From: Dokdonia sp. PRO95
GTDB lineage: Bacteria; Bacteroidota; Bacteroidia; Flavobacteriales; Flavobacteriaceae
Assembly: GCF_000355805.1 (NCBI RefSeq)
Contig: NZ_CM001837.1
Location: 2,655,868 to 2,719,867 of the forward strand
Length of the DNA: 64,000 nucleotides
Reading direction: 5' to 3'
In this document: positions 26,804-35,255 of the stretch, piece after piece
Position numbering within the stretch: position 1 is the stretch's first letter
How the letters are laid out: each line of letters begins with the position of its first letter
The notes under the pieces: generated by a model
Told to the model about the DNA's origin: nothing
Databases searched by the model: none
What the model saw: the letters and a program-made list of their open reading frames with translations, nothing else
Translations under genes and position numbers: made by a program

Positions 26804-26818
26804 ATTGGTGGGTTGTTA

Positions 26819-26840
26819 GTGCGCTTTCGCGAAAGCGCAC
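26819..26840. repeat. Dispersed palindrome, copy 11 (perfect 22 bp, GTGCGC arms)
   Basis: The arms are GTG/CAC outside the CGCTTTCGCGAAAGCG core. Both outer arms differ from the TTA/TAA form in a compensated way, so the symmetry itself is kept. Confidence 0.95.
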
Positions 26841-26928
26841 TACATCATGTACTCTAAAGCTTAAAAATACATAATCCTTAAAAAAGGTTCTCATCTATAT
26901 GTACATTTATTGTCTAAAAACAATCTAT

Positions 26929-27414
26929 ATGAAAAGCCTTCTCTTAAGCGCCTTGAGTTTATTACTTCTAATATCTTGTCAAGAAAGACAATCTCTTATA
27001 AGACAAGTGCCAGAAACCAAAATTGAAATTAATGAAAAACCGGTCTTTCATAAATCTCATGAAATTACAAAGAAAGACGCACCTTTTTCTGACGTCGTAC
27101 AAGTGGGCAGTATGTATTTTTTATCTGGTCAAATTGGTTTAAATCAAAAAAACCGAACATTAGTACCAGGAGGAATAACAGCCGAAACAACCCAAACTTT
27201 AGAGAACATAAAAGAGGTGTTAGCACAACACGATATGGATATGACTAATGTGGTTAAGGCACTCGTGATACTTGATAATATAGAAGATTTCAAAGCCTTT
27301 AATGAAGTATATACATCTTATTTTCCTCAAAAGCCTGCTAGAACAACCTTTGCTGCCGAAGCTCTTGCGCTAGGGGCAAAAATTGAAATAGAGGTGGTTG
27401 CTGTTAAAAAATAA
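26929..27414 (+). CDS. Exported RidA-family lipoprotein
   Basis: The RidA/YjgF fold covers residues about 50-161 (VQVGSMYFLSGQIGLNQKN, NVVKALVILDNIEDFKAF, KPARTTFAAEALALGAKIE). The arginine used by RidA to hold imine/enamine intermediates is present in PARTTF. Unlike ordinary RidA, it has a lipoprotein signal (MKSLLLSALSLLLLISCQE), so it acts at the membrane outside the cytoplasm. The ATG at 26929 is preferred to one at 26899, which would spoil the signal. The substrate outside the cytoplasm is unknown. Confidence 0.87.
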   Translation: MKSLLLSALSLLLLISCQERQSLIRQVPETKIEINEKPVFHKSHEITKKDAPFSDVVQVGSMYFLSGQIGLNQKNRTLVPGGITAETTQTLENIKEVLAQHDMDMTNVVKALVILDNIEDFKAFNEVYTSYFPQKPARTTFAAEALALGAKIEIEVVAVKK

Positions 27415-27435
27415 TAAGTACCTTTTAGAAAAAAA

Positions 27436-28563
27436 ATGAAGTTATTAGCCAGGTTCTCTTCCATACTCATATGTCTCACATTCTTGAACTGTGATAATGA
27501 CGATTCGTTTTCTTCAAATAATATAGATGAGCGAGTAATACTACCTGAGATTGCAATAATAGGGGATGACCTCACTACTGGAGAAAATTTTAATCTTGTA
27601 GAATGGACCGCATCTTATGAAGATATGACTACTAAAGATCTTCAGGAAACGATTGGGTTTGAGTTTGGCTTCTTGCAAAGTACCATAGGGACAGAATTTG
27701 CATTTGCATTAGATTTTCCAACAACATCCTATGTGTTTTATGATATTGTTACAGGTGGTATGAGAAGTGTAACAGATTTTTTTAACCCTGAGAATGCTAC
27801 AAATAATTTTTATACTGTAAATACTGGTCAAAGTTTGCTCACCTATTATCTCGATGCTACGAGTAGTTGTTGTGACATTTATATACAGAGCTTTAATCAA
27901 ATATCTGGTGCAAGTTCTGAGTCTTATTTGGGTAATGCAGATGTTGCGCCTGTGCAGTTTAATGTTTTTGCTGGTGGTGATAAATCTTTTGCCATAGGAG
28001 TAGATACTTTTACGGGAATACGTAAATTATTTGTAACTAGCGCCATAGATGGAGAGCGCCTAGGTGTTATAGATGTGAGTGAGTATGGTGGATTTATGTA
28101 TAATGATGTGCGAGATGAGATGTACCTCTTTAGTTTTAACGAGGACGTGTTAACTCATGTTGTTCTTGACGTGAGCACCTTTATAACAAGTGAACTTTCT
28201 TCCTTTCCTTTAGGATTAAGCATAAGTGAAGGCTATAATGAAGCCCAGTTCTCTCAAAATGAAATGGTTTTTAAGGAGTTTGACGGGATTACGTCTAGCA
28301 TTTACACTTATGACACCAATACCATAGAAACTTATGACAGTACGGATTTAATAAACAGAATTTTTGAAGAAACAGGTCGAGGGATCAATATTGTAAATAC
28401 GTCAATAGATATTAATACAAGCACCTACGTGGTGATGGGAACCTATACTGAGGACAATAGTACACACGGTATGGTGGTATTGATGAGCTTAGATAAGGAT
28501 GTGTTACTCACGTTAGATACAGGTAATGTGAGACCTCAACAAGTGATTTTCTTAAGAGATTAA
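27436..28563 (+). CDS. Lipoprotein of unknown function (375 aa)
   Basis: It starts with a lipoprotein signal (MKLLARFSSILICLTFLNC). The mature region is mostly beta, with repeated short strands (GERLGVIDVSEYGGFMYND, EDVLTHVVLDVSTFITSEL) that suggest a beta-propeller-like fold. No family is recognised with confidence. It starts 21 nt after the RidA-like gene and is probably co-transcribed. Confidence 0.62.
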   Translation: MKLLARFSSILICLTFLNCDNDDSFSSNNIDERVILPEIAIIGDDLTTGENFNLVEWTASYEDMTTKDLQETIGFEFGFLQSTIGTEFAFALDFPTTSYVFYDIVTGGMRSVTDFFNPENATNNFYTVNTGQSLLTYYLDATSSCCDIYIQSFNQISGASSESYLGNADVAPVQFNVFAGGDKSFAIGVDTFTGIRKLFVTSAIDGERLGVIDVSEYGGFMYNDVRDEMYLFSFNEDVLTHVVLDVSTFITSELSSFPLGLSISEGYNEAQFSQNEMVFKEFDGITSSIYTYDTNTIETYDSTDLINRIFEETGRGINIVNTSIDINTSTYVVMGTYTEDNSTHGMVVLMSLDKDVLLTLDTGNVRPQQVIFLRD

Positions 28564-28565
28564 TA

Positions 28566-28599
28566 AAAAAAACACCACTTCGTGAGAAGTGGTGTTTTT
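28566..28599. terminator. Bidirectional terminator
   Basis: AACACCACTTC and GAAGTGGTGTT (28571-28581, 28586-28596) pair around GTGA, with an A-run before and a T-run after. It serves the lipoprotein and the converging PUR-domain gene. Confidence 0.92.
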
Positions 28600-28624
28600 A
28601 CTGTATAACTACTTTAGTAATTTA

Positions 28625-29026
28625 TTAAATATCATCAAAGCTTACATCTGTAAACTTCTCCGGGCTCATGTGGCTAGGTTTCTCTGAAGAAACAGCTCCT
28701 GAGTCTACAACTTCTGTTGGCTCTGGGCGTGAGTAATCATTCTGGTGACGGTCTGATATTACTTCTTCTCCTTTTTCATCAAGAATGTATGAAGTCATAT
28801 CATTTAAGTTTTCTGTAAAACCAGCAAAATCTTCTTTGTATAAGTAGATTTTATGCTTCTTAAAATGGAAAGAACCATCGTCATTTGTAAACTTCTTGCT
28901 CTCTGTAATGGTAAGGTAATAATCTCCTGCCTTCGTAGATCTTACATCAAAAAAGTAAGTGCGTCTTCCAGCTCTTAAAACTTTTGAGAAAATCTCTTCA
29001 TTGTCACGTCCTTCGTAATCACTCAT
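28625..29026 (-). CDS. PUR-alpha-like nucleic-acid-binding protein (DUF3276)
   Basis: The 133-residue protein has the PUR-domain pattern of Bacteroidota and spirochaetes: EIFSKVLRAGRRTYFFDVRS, then GDYYLTITESKKF and KHKIYLYKEDFAGFTENL. Members bind purine-rich single-stranded DNA or RNA and dimerise. The C-terminal 45 residues are acidic and likely disordered. It lies downstream of the ABC exporter with a 73-nt gap. Confidence 0.85.
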   Translation of the reverse strand: MSDYEGRDNEEIFSKVLRAGRRTYFFDVRSTKAGDYYLTITESKKFTNDDGSFHFKKHKIYLYKEDFAGFTENLNDMTSYILDEKGEEVISDRHQNDYSRPEPTEVVDSGAVSSEKPSHMSPEKFTDVSFDDI

Positions 29027-29099
29027 AATATTCCTTATTGTTTGGATTGTGTTTATCTACTTCAAAAATGATAAAAAATTAGCCATTGCCCAATTATTT

Positions 29100-30857
29100 C
29101 TACATTTCTTTTTCGTCTAGTTGTTTTACGTAAAGTTCTTTATAGTAGCCTTCTCGCTCTATTAGTTGATTATGAGAACCTTGCTGTGTGATTTTCCCAT
29201 CTTCTATGATAAGAATTTGATCGGCATTTTTTGCAGATGATATTCTGTGACTTACGATAATTGTAGTTGTATCGGTCGTTAGTTTCTCAAGATTATTAAG
29301 AATTTCTTCTTCAGTCTCTGTATCTACTGCGCTTAAACAGTCATCTAGAAGTAATATTTTTGGGTTTCCTATAAGAGCTCTGGCAATGGATACACGCTGC
29401 TTTTGGCCTCCAGAAAGTGTGATTCCACGCTCTCCTAAAATAGTGTCATACCCATTTTTAAAATCAATGATGTTGTGGTGTACAGATGCCGCTTTCGCGA
29501 AAGCGTAAACCTGTTCATCACTAGCGTCTGTATCGCCAAACTTGATATTCTCACCTATGGTATCAGAAAACAAGAACGCATCTTGAGGTACATATCCTAT
29601 TTCTGAACGCAAATCATCAAGATTAACGTTTTTCATAGCATAGCCGTCTATTTGAATTACACCGCCTGTGACGTCATATAACCTCCCTATAAGTTCTAGA
29701 ATAGTTGACTTTCCAGAGCCTGTAGGACCTATAATCGCTAGAGTTTTTCCAGGTTTTATTGAGAATGAAACATCTTTTAATGCTGTGATATTAGTGTCAT
29801 CATAGGTGAATGTAACCTCTTTAAACTCGATAGCGCCAGTAATAGGTGTGTGGCTACTTACATTATTCTGAATTTCAGGTGCTATTTCTAAAAATTCATT
29901 AATACGTATTTGTGAAGCTTCGGCTGCTTTAATTATAGAGGTTACCCATCCTACGGTTGCTACTGGCCACGTAAGCATGTTTACATACATGATAAATTCT
30001 ACTAGCGTACCTAAATCTTTTATGGTACCGTCTATATATTGTTGTCCTCCCACAAAGATCACTATGAGATTACTAGCACCTATTAACCCTATCATAAGAG
30101 GGAAAAAGAAAGCTTGTACTTTTACGAGATCTAAGTTTTTCTCTTTGCTATCTTCACTAAGCTGTGCAAAATCTTTAAAAGTATTTGCCTCTAGCGTGTA
30201 AGCTTTAATCACAGAAATCCCGCTAAAGGATTCTTGAGTAAACGTTGTAAGTTTTGAGAGATACTCTTGAACGATAGTACTCCTTACGTGTATCGCGCGA
30301 CTTAGTTTATATATAGCAATAGACAGTATAGGTAAAGGAATAAGAGTGTAAGCGGCTAGGGAAGGAGCCATTCTTACCATATAAGGTATTACAACAGCAA
30401 ATAAAACGAGTGCTTGCAAGAGGTACATGATTGCAGGACCTACATACATACGTACTTTAGTCACATCTTCAGAGATGCGATTCATGAGGTCTCCGGTTCT
30501 GTTCTGCTTGTAAAAGCCTAAGCTTAGTCTCTGGTATTGCTGGTATACATCATTTTTAAGATCGGCTTCTATAAAACGAGAAACTACAATAATAAGCTGT
30601 CTCATTAAGAAGGTAAAAAAACCAGATAGCACGGCTGCTCCTAATAATAGGCCCAATTTAAAGAGCATAGATTTTTTTAGACCAGCGAGATTATTTTCTC
30701 CAGCATTGATGTAAGTCTCTACGTCGTTTACAATGTCACCTACGATATCCACATTAAAAACGGCAAAGACACGAGCCGCGATCACTATAAAGAAACCGGC
30801 TATAAGACGCCATTTATATCGTAAAAAATACTTGTTAAGAGATTTTAATGCACCCAT
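29100..30857 (-). CDS. ABC exporter (fused permease and ATPase)
   Basis: The 585-residue half-transporter has about six membrane helices (residues 20-310) and an ATPase domain (from about 340): Walker A GPTGSGKST, Q-loop IGYVPQDAFLF, signature LSGGQKQRVSIARAL, Walker B ILLLDDCLSAVD and His-switch IVSHRISS. The usual Glu after Walker B is Cys-adjacent DDC here: the residue following the second Asp is Cys instead of Glu, which may slow hydrolysis. It would form a homodimer, exporting a lipid, peptide or drug. Palindrome copy 12 encodes YAFAKAA in the ATPase domain. Confidence 0.9.
   Translation of the reverse strand: MGALKSLNKYFLRYKWRLIAGFFIVIAARVFAVFNVDIVGDIVNDVETYINAGENNLAGLKKSMLFKLGLLLGAAVLSGFFTFLMRQLIIVVSRFIEADLKNDVYQQYQRLSLGFYKQNRTGDLMNRISEDVTKVRMYVGPAIMYLLQALVLFAVVIPYMVRMAPSLAAYTLIPLPILSIAIYKLSRAIHVRSTIVQEYLSKLTTFTQESFSGISVIKAYTLEANTFKDFAQLSEDSKEKNLDLVKVQAFFFPLMIGLIGASNLIVIFVGGQQYIDGTIKDLGTLVEFIMYVNMLTWPVATVGWVTSIIKAAEASQIRINEFLEIAPEIQNNVSSHTPITGAIEFKEVTFTYDDTNITALKDVSFSIKPGKTLAIIGPTGSGKSTILELIGRLYDVTGGVIQIDGYAMKNVNLDDLRSEIGYVPQDAFLFSDTIGENIKFGDTDASDEQVYAFAKAASVHHNIIDFKNGYDTILGERGITLSGGQKQRVSIARALIGNPKILLLDDCLSAVDTETEEEILNNLEKLTTDTTTIIVSHRISSAKNADQILIIEDGKITQQGSHNQLIEREGYYKELYVKQLDEKEM
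29490..29508. repeat. Dispersed palindrome, copy 12 (inside the ABC exporter)
   Basis: CGCTTTCGCGAAAGCGTAA, read on the minus strand as AFAKA. Confidence 0.93.
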
Positions 30858-30970
30858 CGCCGTACTGCAATTTTTTTGAAGCGCTAAGGTCGGTTTTTTT
30901 TAAGACCTATGCGAGCCAAATTTTACTACAACATAATCGATAAAACATGGAGATACTTTTAGAAATACTG

Positions 30971-30978
30971 TATTTTTG
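30971..30978 (+). promoter_or_regulatory. -7 element TATTTTTG before nusB
   Basis: A perfect TAnnTTTG followed by CA, 60 nt before the nusB ATG. Confidence 0.6.
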
Positions 30979-31038
30979 CACCGATTTTAAAAATGATCTT
31001 TTTTCATTTTATAACTATATTAAAAGTTCTTTGTCGCT

Positions 31039-31983
31039 ATGTTAAACAGACGCCATATCCGTGTCAAAGTAATGCAAACCATCTACGCACTAAGTAGTAA
31101 GGAGCATTTTGATCTTCAACAAGAAGATAAATTTACAGTGGAGAGTATGAACCAGATGTATAATCTGTATCTCTTAATGCTAGATTTGATGGTGGAGGTT
31201 CACGCTTTCGCGAAAGCGGAACAAGAAAAATTCTCTAAAAAGATTCTAGCAACCGAAGAAGAAAAAAATCCCAACACAAAGTTTATCCAAAACCAAGTGC
31301 TTGTCAAACTATCTGACAATGCAGAGTTGCGCGATGAAATAAGTAAGCGCAAACTGAAAAACTGGAGAATAAACGATGAGTATGTAACACTTATTTATAA
31401 CGAACTTATAAATAGTGAGTTATATGCCTCTTATATGGAACAAGAAGAGTCTGATTTTAAATTAGATAAAAAGTTCCTTGTTGCTGCCTACACAGAGATC
31501 ATTGCTCCTAATGATAAGCTATATGATTATATAGAGGATGCTCGTCTTACTTGGATAGATGATATACCTATGGTAAACATGGCTGTATTAAAGCGTATAG
31601 GGAAGATGAAACCTGCATCTCCAGAATCTATGTTGCTTCCAGTACTCTTTAAGAATGATGAGGATTTACTATTTGGAACTACCTTACTAGAGAAAACCGT
31701 TGCCAATGAGGAGTTTTTATCTTCTGAAATTTCTGCAAACACACCTAATTGGGATAAAGAACGTATCGCAGATGTAGATATGGTATTGATAAAAATGGCA
31801 CTTTGCGAATTTTTGAAATTCCCTACCATTCCTGTGAAAGTAACTATCAATGAGTACCTTGAGATTGCAAAGGAATACTCAACACCTAAGAGTAGCATTT
31901 TTATAAACGGAATCCTTGACAAGCTCGTAAAACAGTATGAGTCAGAAAAAAGGTTAAAGAAAGAGGGTAGAGGTTTGAAATAA
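31039..31983 (+). CDS. nusB: Transcription antitermination factor NusB, long form
   Basis: NusB binds boxA RNA with S10 during rRNA transcription. At 314 residues it is about twice the E. coli length. The N-terminus (RRHIRVKVMQTIYAL) and the C-terminal NusB core (MVLIKMALCEFLKFPTIPVKVTINEYLEIAKEYS) are split by a long helical insert, which is usual in Bacteroidota. Palindrome copy 13 encodes HAFAKAE in the N-terminal part. It heads a nusB-DUF1573-yajC cluster. Confidence 0.93.
   Translation: MLNRRHIRVKVMQTIYALSSKEHFDLQQEDKFTVESMNQMYNLYLLMLDLMVEVHAFAKAEQEKFSKKILATEEEKNPNTKFIQNQVLVKLSDNAELRDEISKRKLKNWRINDEYVTLIYNELINSELYASYMEQEESDFKLDKKFLVAAYTEIIAPNDKLYDYIEDARLTWIDDIPMVNMAVLKRIGKMKPASPESMLLPVLFKNDEDLLFGTTLLEKTVANEEFLSSEISANTPNWDKERIADVDMVLIKMALCEFLKFPTIPVKVTINEYLEIAKEYSTPKSSIFINGILDKLVKQYESEKRLKKEGRGLK
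31202..31218. repeat. Dispersed palindrome, copy 13 (inside nusB)
   Basis: ACGCTTTCGCGAAAGCG, read as AFAKA. Confidence 0.93.
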
Positions 31984-32029
31984 CTAAATTTTCTTATTTT
32001 TACATATCATTATTTAATAAAAAACAACA

Positions 32030-32488
32030 ATGAAAAAAGGTTTATTAGTATTAGGAGTACTTTCGGCTATGTTATTTACTTCATGTAAGGAAGATGCGGC
32101 TAGCAAAGTAAAAGAAGAAAATGTAGAAGTTGCTGCAGCAAGAGATGCACAGGCTACTGTTTATCCAGTTATAGCTTTTGATGAATCTGAATTTGATTTT
32201 GGAAACATTGAAAAAGGAACAACTGTAGAGCACAAATTTACATTTACAAACACTGGTAAAGCACCATTAGTAATTGTAGATGCAAAGAGCTCTTGTGGTT
32301 GTACTATACCAGAATATTCTAAAAATCCAGTAGCTCCAGGAGAAAAAGGAGAATTACTTGTAAAATATAACGGTAGTGGTGCAAACCAGGTAACTAAAAC
32401 CGTTACAATCAAAGCAAACACTGAGAAAGGTACAGAAACTGTACTTATCAAAGCATTTGTAAACCCTGCTGCAGGAGCAGCTAAATAA
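32030..32488 (+). CDS. DUF1573 lipoprotein
   Basis: The 152-residue protein has a lipoprotein signal (MKKGLLVLGVLSAMLFTSC) and a single DUF1573/ASH-like Ig-type domain (FDFGNIEKGTTVEHKFTFTN, SSCGCTIPEYSKNPVAPGEK). The CGC pair is typical of the family. It is placed between nusB and yajC, as in many Flavobacteriaceae. The function is unknown. Confidence 0.87.
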   Translation: MKKGLLVLGVLSAMLFTSCKEDAASKVKEENVEVAAARDAQATVYPVIAFDESEFDFGNIEKGTTVEHKFTFTNTGKAPLVIVDAKSSCGCTIPEYSKNPVAPGEKGELLVKYNGSGANQVTKTVTIKANTEKGTETVLIKAFVNPAAGAAK

Positions 32489-32493
32489 GCAAT

Positions 32494-32793
32494 ATGGGCG
32501 AAGGAATGCAGGGCATACTAGGCCCACTTTTACTCTTTACGGTATTTATAGTATTTTTTATTGTATTGCCACAGCGTAAAAAAATTAAACAAGAAAAGAA
32601 CTTTGATAAAGATCTTAAGAAAGGAGATCGCGTGATCACTAAAAGTGGTTTACATGGTAAAATTCTTGAGCTTAACGATAACGGTACTTGTGTATTAGAA
32701 ACAATGTCAGGTAAGATGAAATTTGAGAGATCTGCACTATCTATTGAGATGAGTCAGGCCTTAAATAAACCTGCTGGAGAAGTTAAGAAGTAA
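32494..32793 (+). CDS. yajC: Preprotein translocase accessory subunit YajC
   Basis: This 99-residue protein has one N-terminal membrane helix (LLLFTVFIVFFIVLP), the QRKKIKQEK motif after it and a cytoplasmic beta domain (KGDRVITKSGLHGKILEL). YajC associates with SecDF and the Sec channel. It starts 5 nt after the DUF1573 gene and ends at a strong terminator. Confidence 0.93.
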   Translation: MGEGMQGILGPLLLFTVFIVFFIVLPQRKKIKQEKNFDKDLKKGDRVITKSGLHGKILELNDNGTCVLETMSGKMKFERSALSIEMSQALNKPAGEVKK

Positions 32794-32814
32794 TCTTATC
32801 AAAAGAACTTATTA

Positions 32815-32847
32815 TAAAAAAAGCCCTCGCATTTGCGAGGGCTTTTT
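32815..32847 (+). terminator. Terminator after yajC
   Basis: AAGCCCTCGCA and TGCGAGGGCTT form an 11-bp stem with a 2-nt loop, followed by TTTT. Confidence 0.92.
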
Positions 32848-32849
32848 TG

Positions 32850-33103
32850 TTTTTAGAGTCGCGTCCTTAAAAAAGTGAAAAGTTATCCTTAGAATAAGAA
32901 CAACTTTTTGAAAATCAAGATGTATTTGACTCACCTAAAAAGGCAATGTTCTGTACTTTGAGTTTATGAGGAAATGAGATAAGTCATATCATTAAAGTTC
33001 GTGCTTATTAAAAATGCAGTATACAATTAGCAAATGGAGCTTAATTAAGGTTTTAAAACATGATGATATGTGACATTCTTAGATATGCCCTCGCAATTGC
33101 GCA
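32850..33103. other. Gene-free stretch between yajC and sodC
   Basis: No open frame of credible length was seen in about 250 nt. It contains one small palindrome, CGCAATTGCG (33092-33101), inside GCCCTCGCAATTGCGC, which looks like a partial copy of the yajC terminator stem GCCCTCGC-ATTTGCGAG. A small RNA cannot be excluded. Confidence 0.4.
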
Positions 33104-33133
33104 TAAAAAAGCCTCACCATGATGGTGAGGCTC
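33104..33133 (-). terminator. Terminator after sodC
   Basis: GCCTCACC and GGTGAGGC flank ATGAT. The minus strand ends in TTTTTT, so it serves sodC. Confidence 0.88.
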
Positions 33134-33160
33134 TTAATATAACTTTGTGAGTGACCTTTC

Positions 33161-33742
33161 TTATTTAATAATCCCTCCACAAGAGATGCGCTTACCTGCA
33201 GCACCACTAGGTTGCGATGTAAAGTCATCTGTACCTTGGTGTACAATAATTGCTTTACCTACGATATCTTTTTTTGGATCTCCACAACCTATACACCACT
33301 GGTCTGTGCTCATTGTGATGGTTCCATTTCCGCTTTCATCGGCAGGGAAGTTTCCTATATCACCTTTATGATATCCCTCTGTTGCGCCCCACTTACCGTG
33401 TTGCTCGTTTGTAGGATTCCAGTGTCCTCCTGTAGATTTTCCATTTTCGCTAGAGCAATCTGCACTCTCGTGTATGTGTATTGCGTGCATACCCTCGTCA
33501 AGACCACCTATAACGGCTGTAAAATTTACTTGGCCGTCTTCTTCTTTAAACACTACGCTACCTGTAGCTTTGCTGCCACTTTTAGGTTCAAGTTTCATTA
33601 TAACTTTTTGAGCTACGGGTGCAGCAGGAGCTTCTACTTCGACAGCTACTTCTTCTACTTCTTCCACTTTCTTTGCATCTTTCTTACAACTTGCTAGGGT
33701 AGCAGTAGCTAGTATTGCTAGAGTAATATACTTCAATTTCAT
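33161..33742 (-). CDS. sodC: Cu/Zn superoxide dismutase lipoprotein
   Basis: This converts superoxide to oxygen and peroxide outside the cytoplasm. The 193-residue protein has a lipoprotein signal (LAILATATLASC). Copper ligands are in GMHAIHIHESADC and IIVHQGTDD, the bridging His in GGHWNP, zinc ligands in YHKGDIGN, and the active-site Arg in GKRISCGG; the disulfide cysteines are in SADCSS and SCGG. All metal residues are present, so it should be active. Confidence 0.94.
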   Translation of the reverse strand: MKLKYITLAILATATLASCKKDAKKVEEVEEVAVEVEAPAAPVAQKVIMKLEPKSGSKATGSVVFKEEDGQVNFTAVIGGLDEGMHAIHIHESADCSSENGKSTGGHWNPTNEQHGKWGATEGYHKGDIGNFPADESGNGTITMSTDQWCIGCGDPKKDIVGKAIIVHQGTDDFTSQPSGAAGKRISCGGIIK

Positions 33743-33823
33743 AATTTTAGATTTTGTGATTAGTATTTATAACCTCTAAGATACCAAGGCTAGCTTAGAA
33801 ATACTAAACATTTATAAAACCTT

Positions 33824-34570
33824 TTAGATACTTATAGTACTCAGTGCTGGTGTATCGGTAATATTCTGAGGGTTTAGTGCATATTGAAATACACCGCTTT
33901 CACCTACTGCAATAAGCAAGTCACCTTGAATGATTACATCAAATGCCAGTTTATCAATACTATGCACTAGTACAGATTCTGCAGGGTTTGAAACATCAAA
34001 TATTTTAATTTCATCATCACATACGATAAGGTAATCACCATAAAGGCCTAATCCTTTTGGGAATGTGAGCTGGCGAACGTTAACAAGCATAGGATTGAGC
34101 ACATCAGATACGTCATAAACCTCTAGCTGATTTACAAAACCATTGCAACCTAAGTCACTCCATAAGGTTACAAATGCATATTGGTCATTTGCTACCACGG
34201 GATCACAAGAAGTGAAGTGCTGTACAGAAGATAATTGTTCTGGAAACTCTGGATTATTTACACTATAAATAAACATCCCATTACGAGAACCTATATAAAG
34301 ATAATCCCTGTAGCTGAATAGTGTTTCAATATCAAAACCTATGCGTACCGTATTAACCAGTACTGGCTCTGTGGTATTTGCAATATTAAATACATTAAGA
34401 TCTTCATTATCTACCGTATAGAGGTAGTTGCCTTTTATAACAAAGGTTGCAAGTGAGCCGCCTTGACCTACACTATCTGCTGTGCTCAAAGATTCACCAC
34501 TGCTATTTCCGTCAGAACTACATCCTAATGCAACTATCACTAGGGCAATTATGTATATATACTTTTTCAT
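33824..34570 (-). CDS. LVIVD-repeat lipoprotein (beta-propeller)
   Basis: The 248-residue protein has a lipoprotein signal (IIALVIVALGCSS) and repeated blades of the LVIVD type (VIKGNYLYTVDNEDLNVFNI, YGDYLIVCDDEIKIFDVSNP). These surface propellers are common in Bacteroidota; their ligands are unknown. It starts 5 nt after a second, shorter lipoprotein of related sequence. Confidence 0.78.
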   Translation of the reverse strand: MKKYIYIIALVIVALGCSSDGNSSGESLSTADSVGQGGSLATFVIKGNYLYTVDNEDLNVFNIANTTEPVLVNTVRIGFDIETLFSYRDYLYIGSRNGMFIYSVNNPEFPEQLSSVQHFTSCDPVVANDQYAFVTLWSDLGCNGFVNQLEVYDVSDVLNPMLVNVRQLTFPKGLGLYGDYLIVCDDEIKIFDVSNPAESVLVHSIDKLAFDVIIQGDLLIAVGESGVFQYALNPQNITDTPALSTISI

Positions 34571-34575
34571 CTTAT

Positions 34576-35079
34576 TTAATCTTCAAGTTCGTAATCAATG
34601 ATAATTTCTCCATCTGGGATGTCGTGTATAAATCCATCTGGAGATATTTTAGGAGGAAATACCTCTCTAATGCGCTTTGTTACTTGCAAGTTTGCTGTTT
34701 GTTTATCATAAGTAGCCGCAATAAGGTCTACAGCTTGATTGATGTAATACACATTATTTTTAATTGCGAGATCTGTTGCTCCAGGTGCCTTTATATAGGC
34801 AAGAGCAATAGGTGAAGATGGATTTTCATTATCAAAAATGTGAAAACCCTTGTTCTTTTCGTTTACAAATAGTAAACCATTAAGAACATAAATTTTACCT
34901 GAGTTTACAATGGTTCTAGCGTCTTCAAGAGTGACGCTTGCTTCAAACGTAGGGCGATCAAGTGTAATCGCATCATAGTTTGTTAATAGGTCAATGGTAT
35001 CTACATCATCACTGTTTCTGTCTGTTACACAGCTCAGTAGTGAGAAAGATACGAGTAGTAGGATACATACGTGTTTCAT
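34576..35079 (-). CDS. Short LVIVD-like lipoprotein
   Basis: The 167-residue protein has a signal with lipobox LLSC and about two blade-like segments (LNGLLFVNEKNKGFHIFDNE, DLAIKNNVYYINQAVDLIAA), then a C-terminal tail EVFPPKISPDGFIHDIPDGE. That is too few blades for a full propeller, so it may pair with the next gene's product. It leads a two-gene unit. Confidence 0.65.
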   Translation of the reverse strand: MKHVCILLLVSFSLLSCVTDRNSDDVDTIDLLTNYDAITLDRPTFEASVTLEDARTIVNSGKIYVLNGLLFVNEKNKGFHIFDNENPSSPIALAYIKAPGATDLAIKNNVYYINQAVDLIAATYDKQTANLQVTKRIREVFPPKISPDGFIHDIPDGEIIIDYELED

Positions 35080-35165
35080 ATAATATAGTTTTGCATAAGA
35101 TGCAGTAACTATCTATACGTTGCGTGTGCTAAGTAATAGTTTACAATTTAGTAACCTATGTGGTA

Positions 35166-35206
35166 AAAAAGTTCGAAATGAACTTGAGATTCTTTTCGAA
35201 CTTTTG
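35166..35206 (-). terminator. Terminator after the hydrolase-OsmC gene
   Basis: AAAAGTTCGAAA (35167-35178) and TTTCGAACTTTT (35194-35205) are a perfect 12-bp inverted repeat with a 15-nt loop. The minus strand continues in T residues. Confidence 0.82.
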
Positions 35207-35232
35207 GCATAATTAATATTGGTTTACGTGAA

Positions 35233-35252
35233 TACGCTTTCGCGAAAGCGTA
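35233..35252. repeat. Dispersed palindrome, copy 14
   Basis: TACGCTTTCGCGAAAGCGTA, perfect, 3 bp from the stop codon of the hydrolase-OsmC gene. Confidence 0.95.
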
Positions 35253-35255
35253 ATT

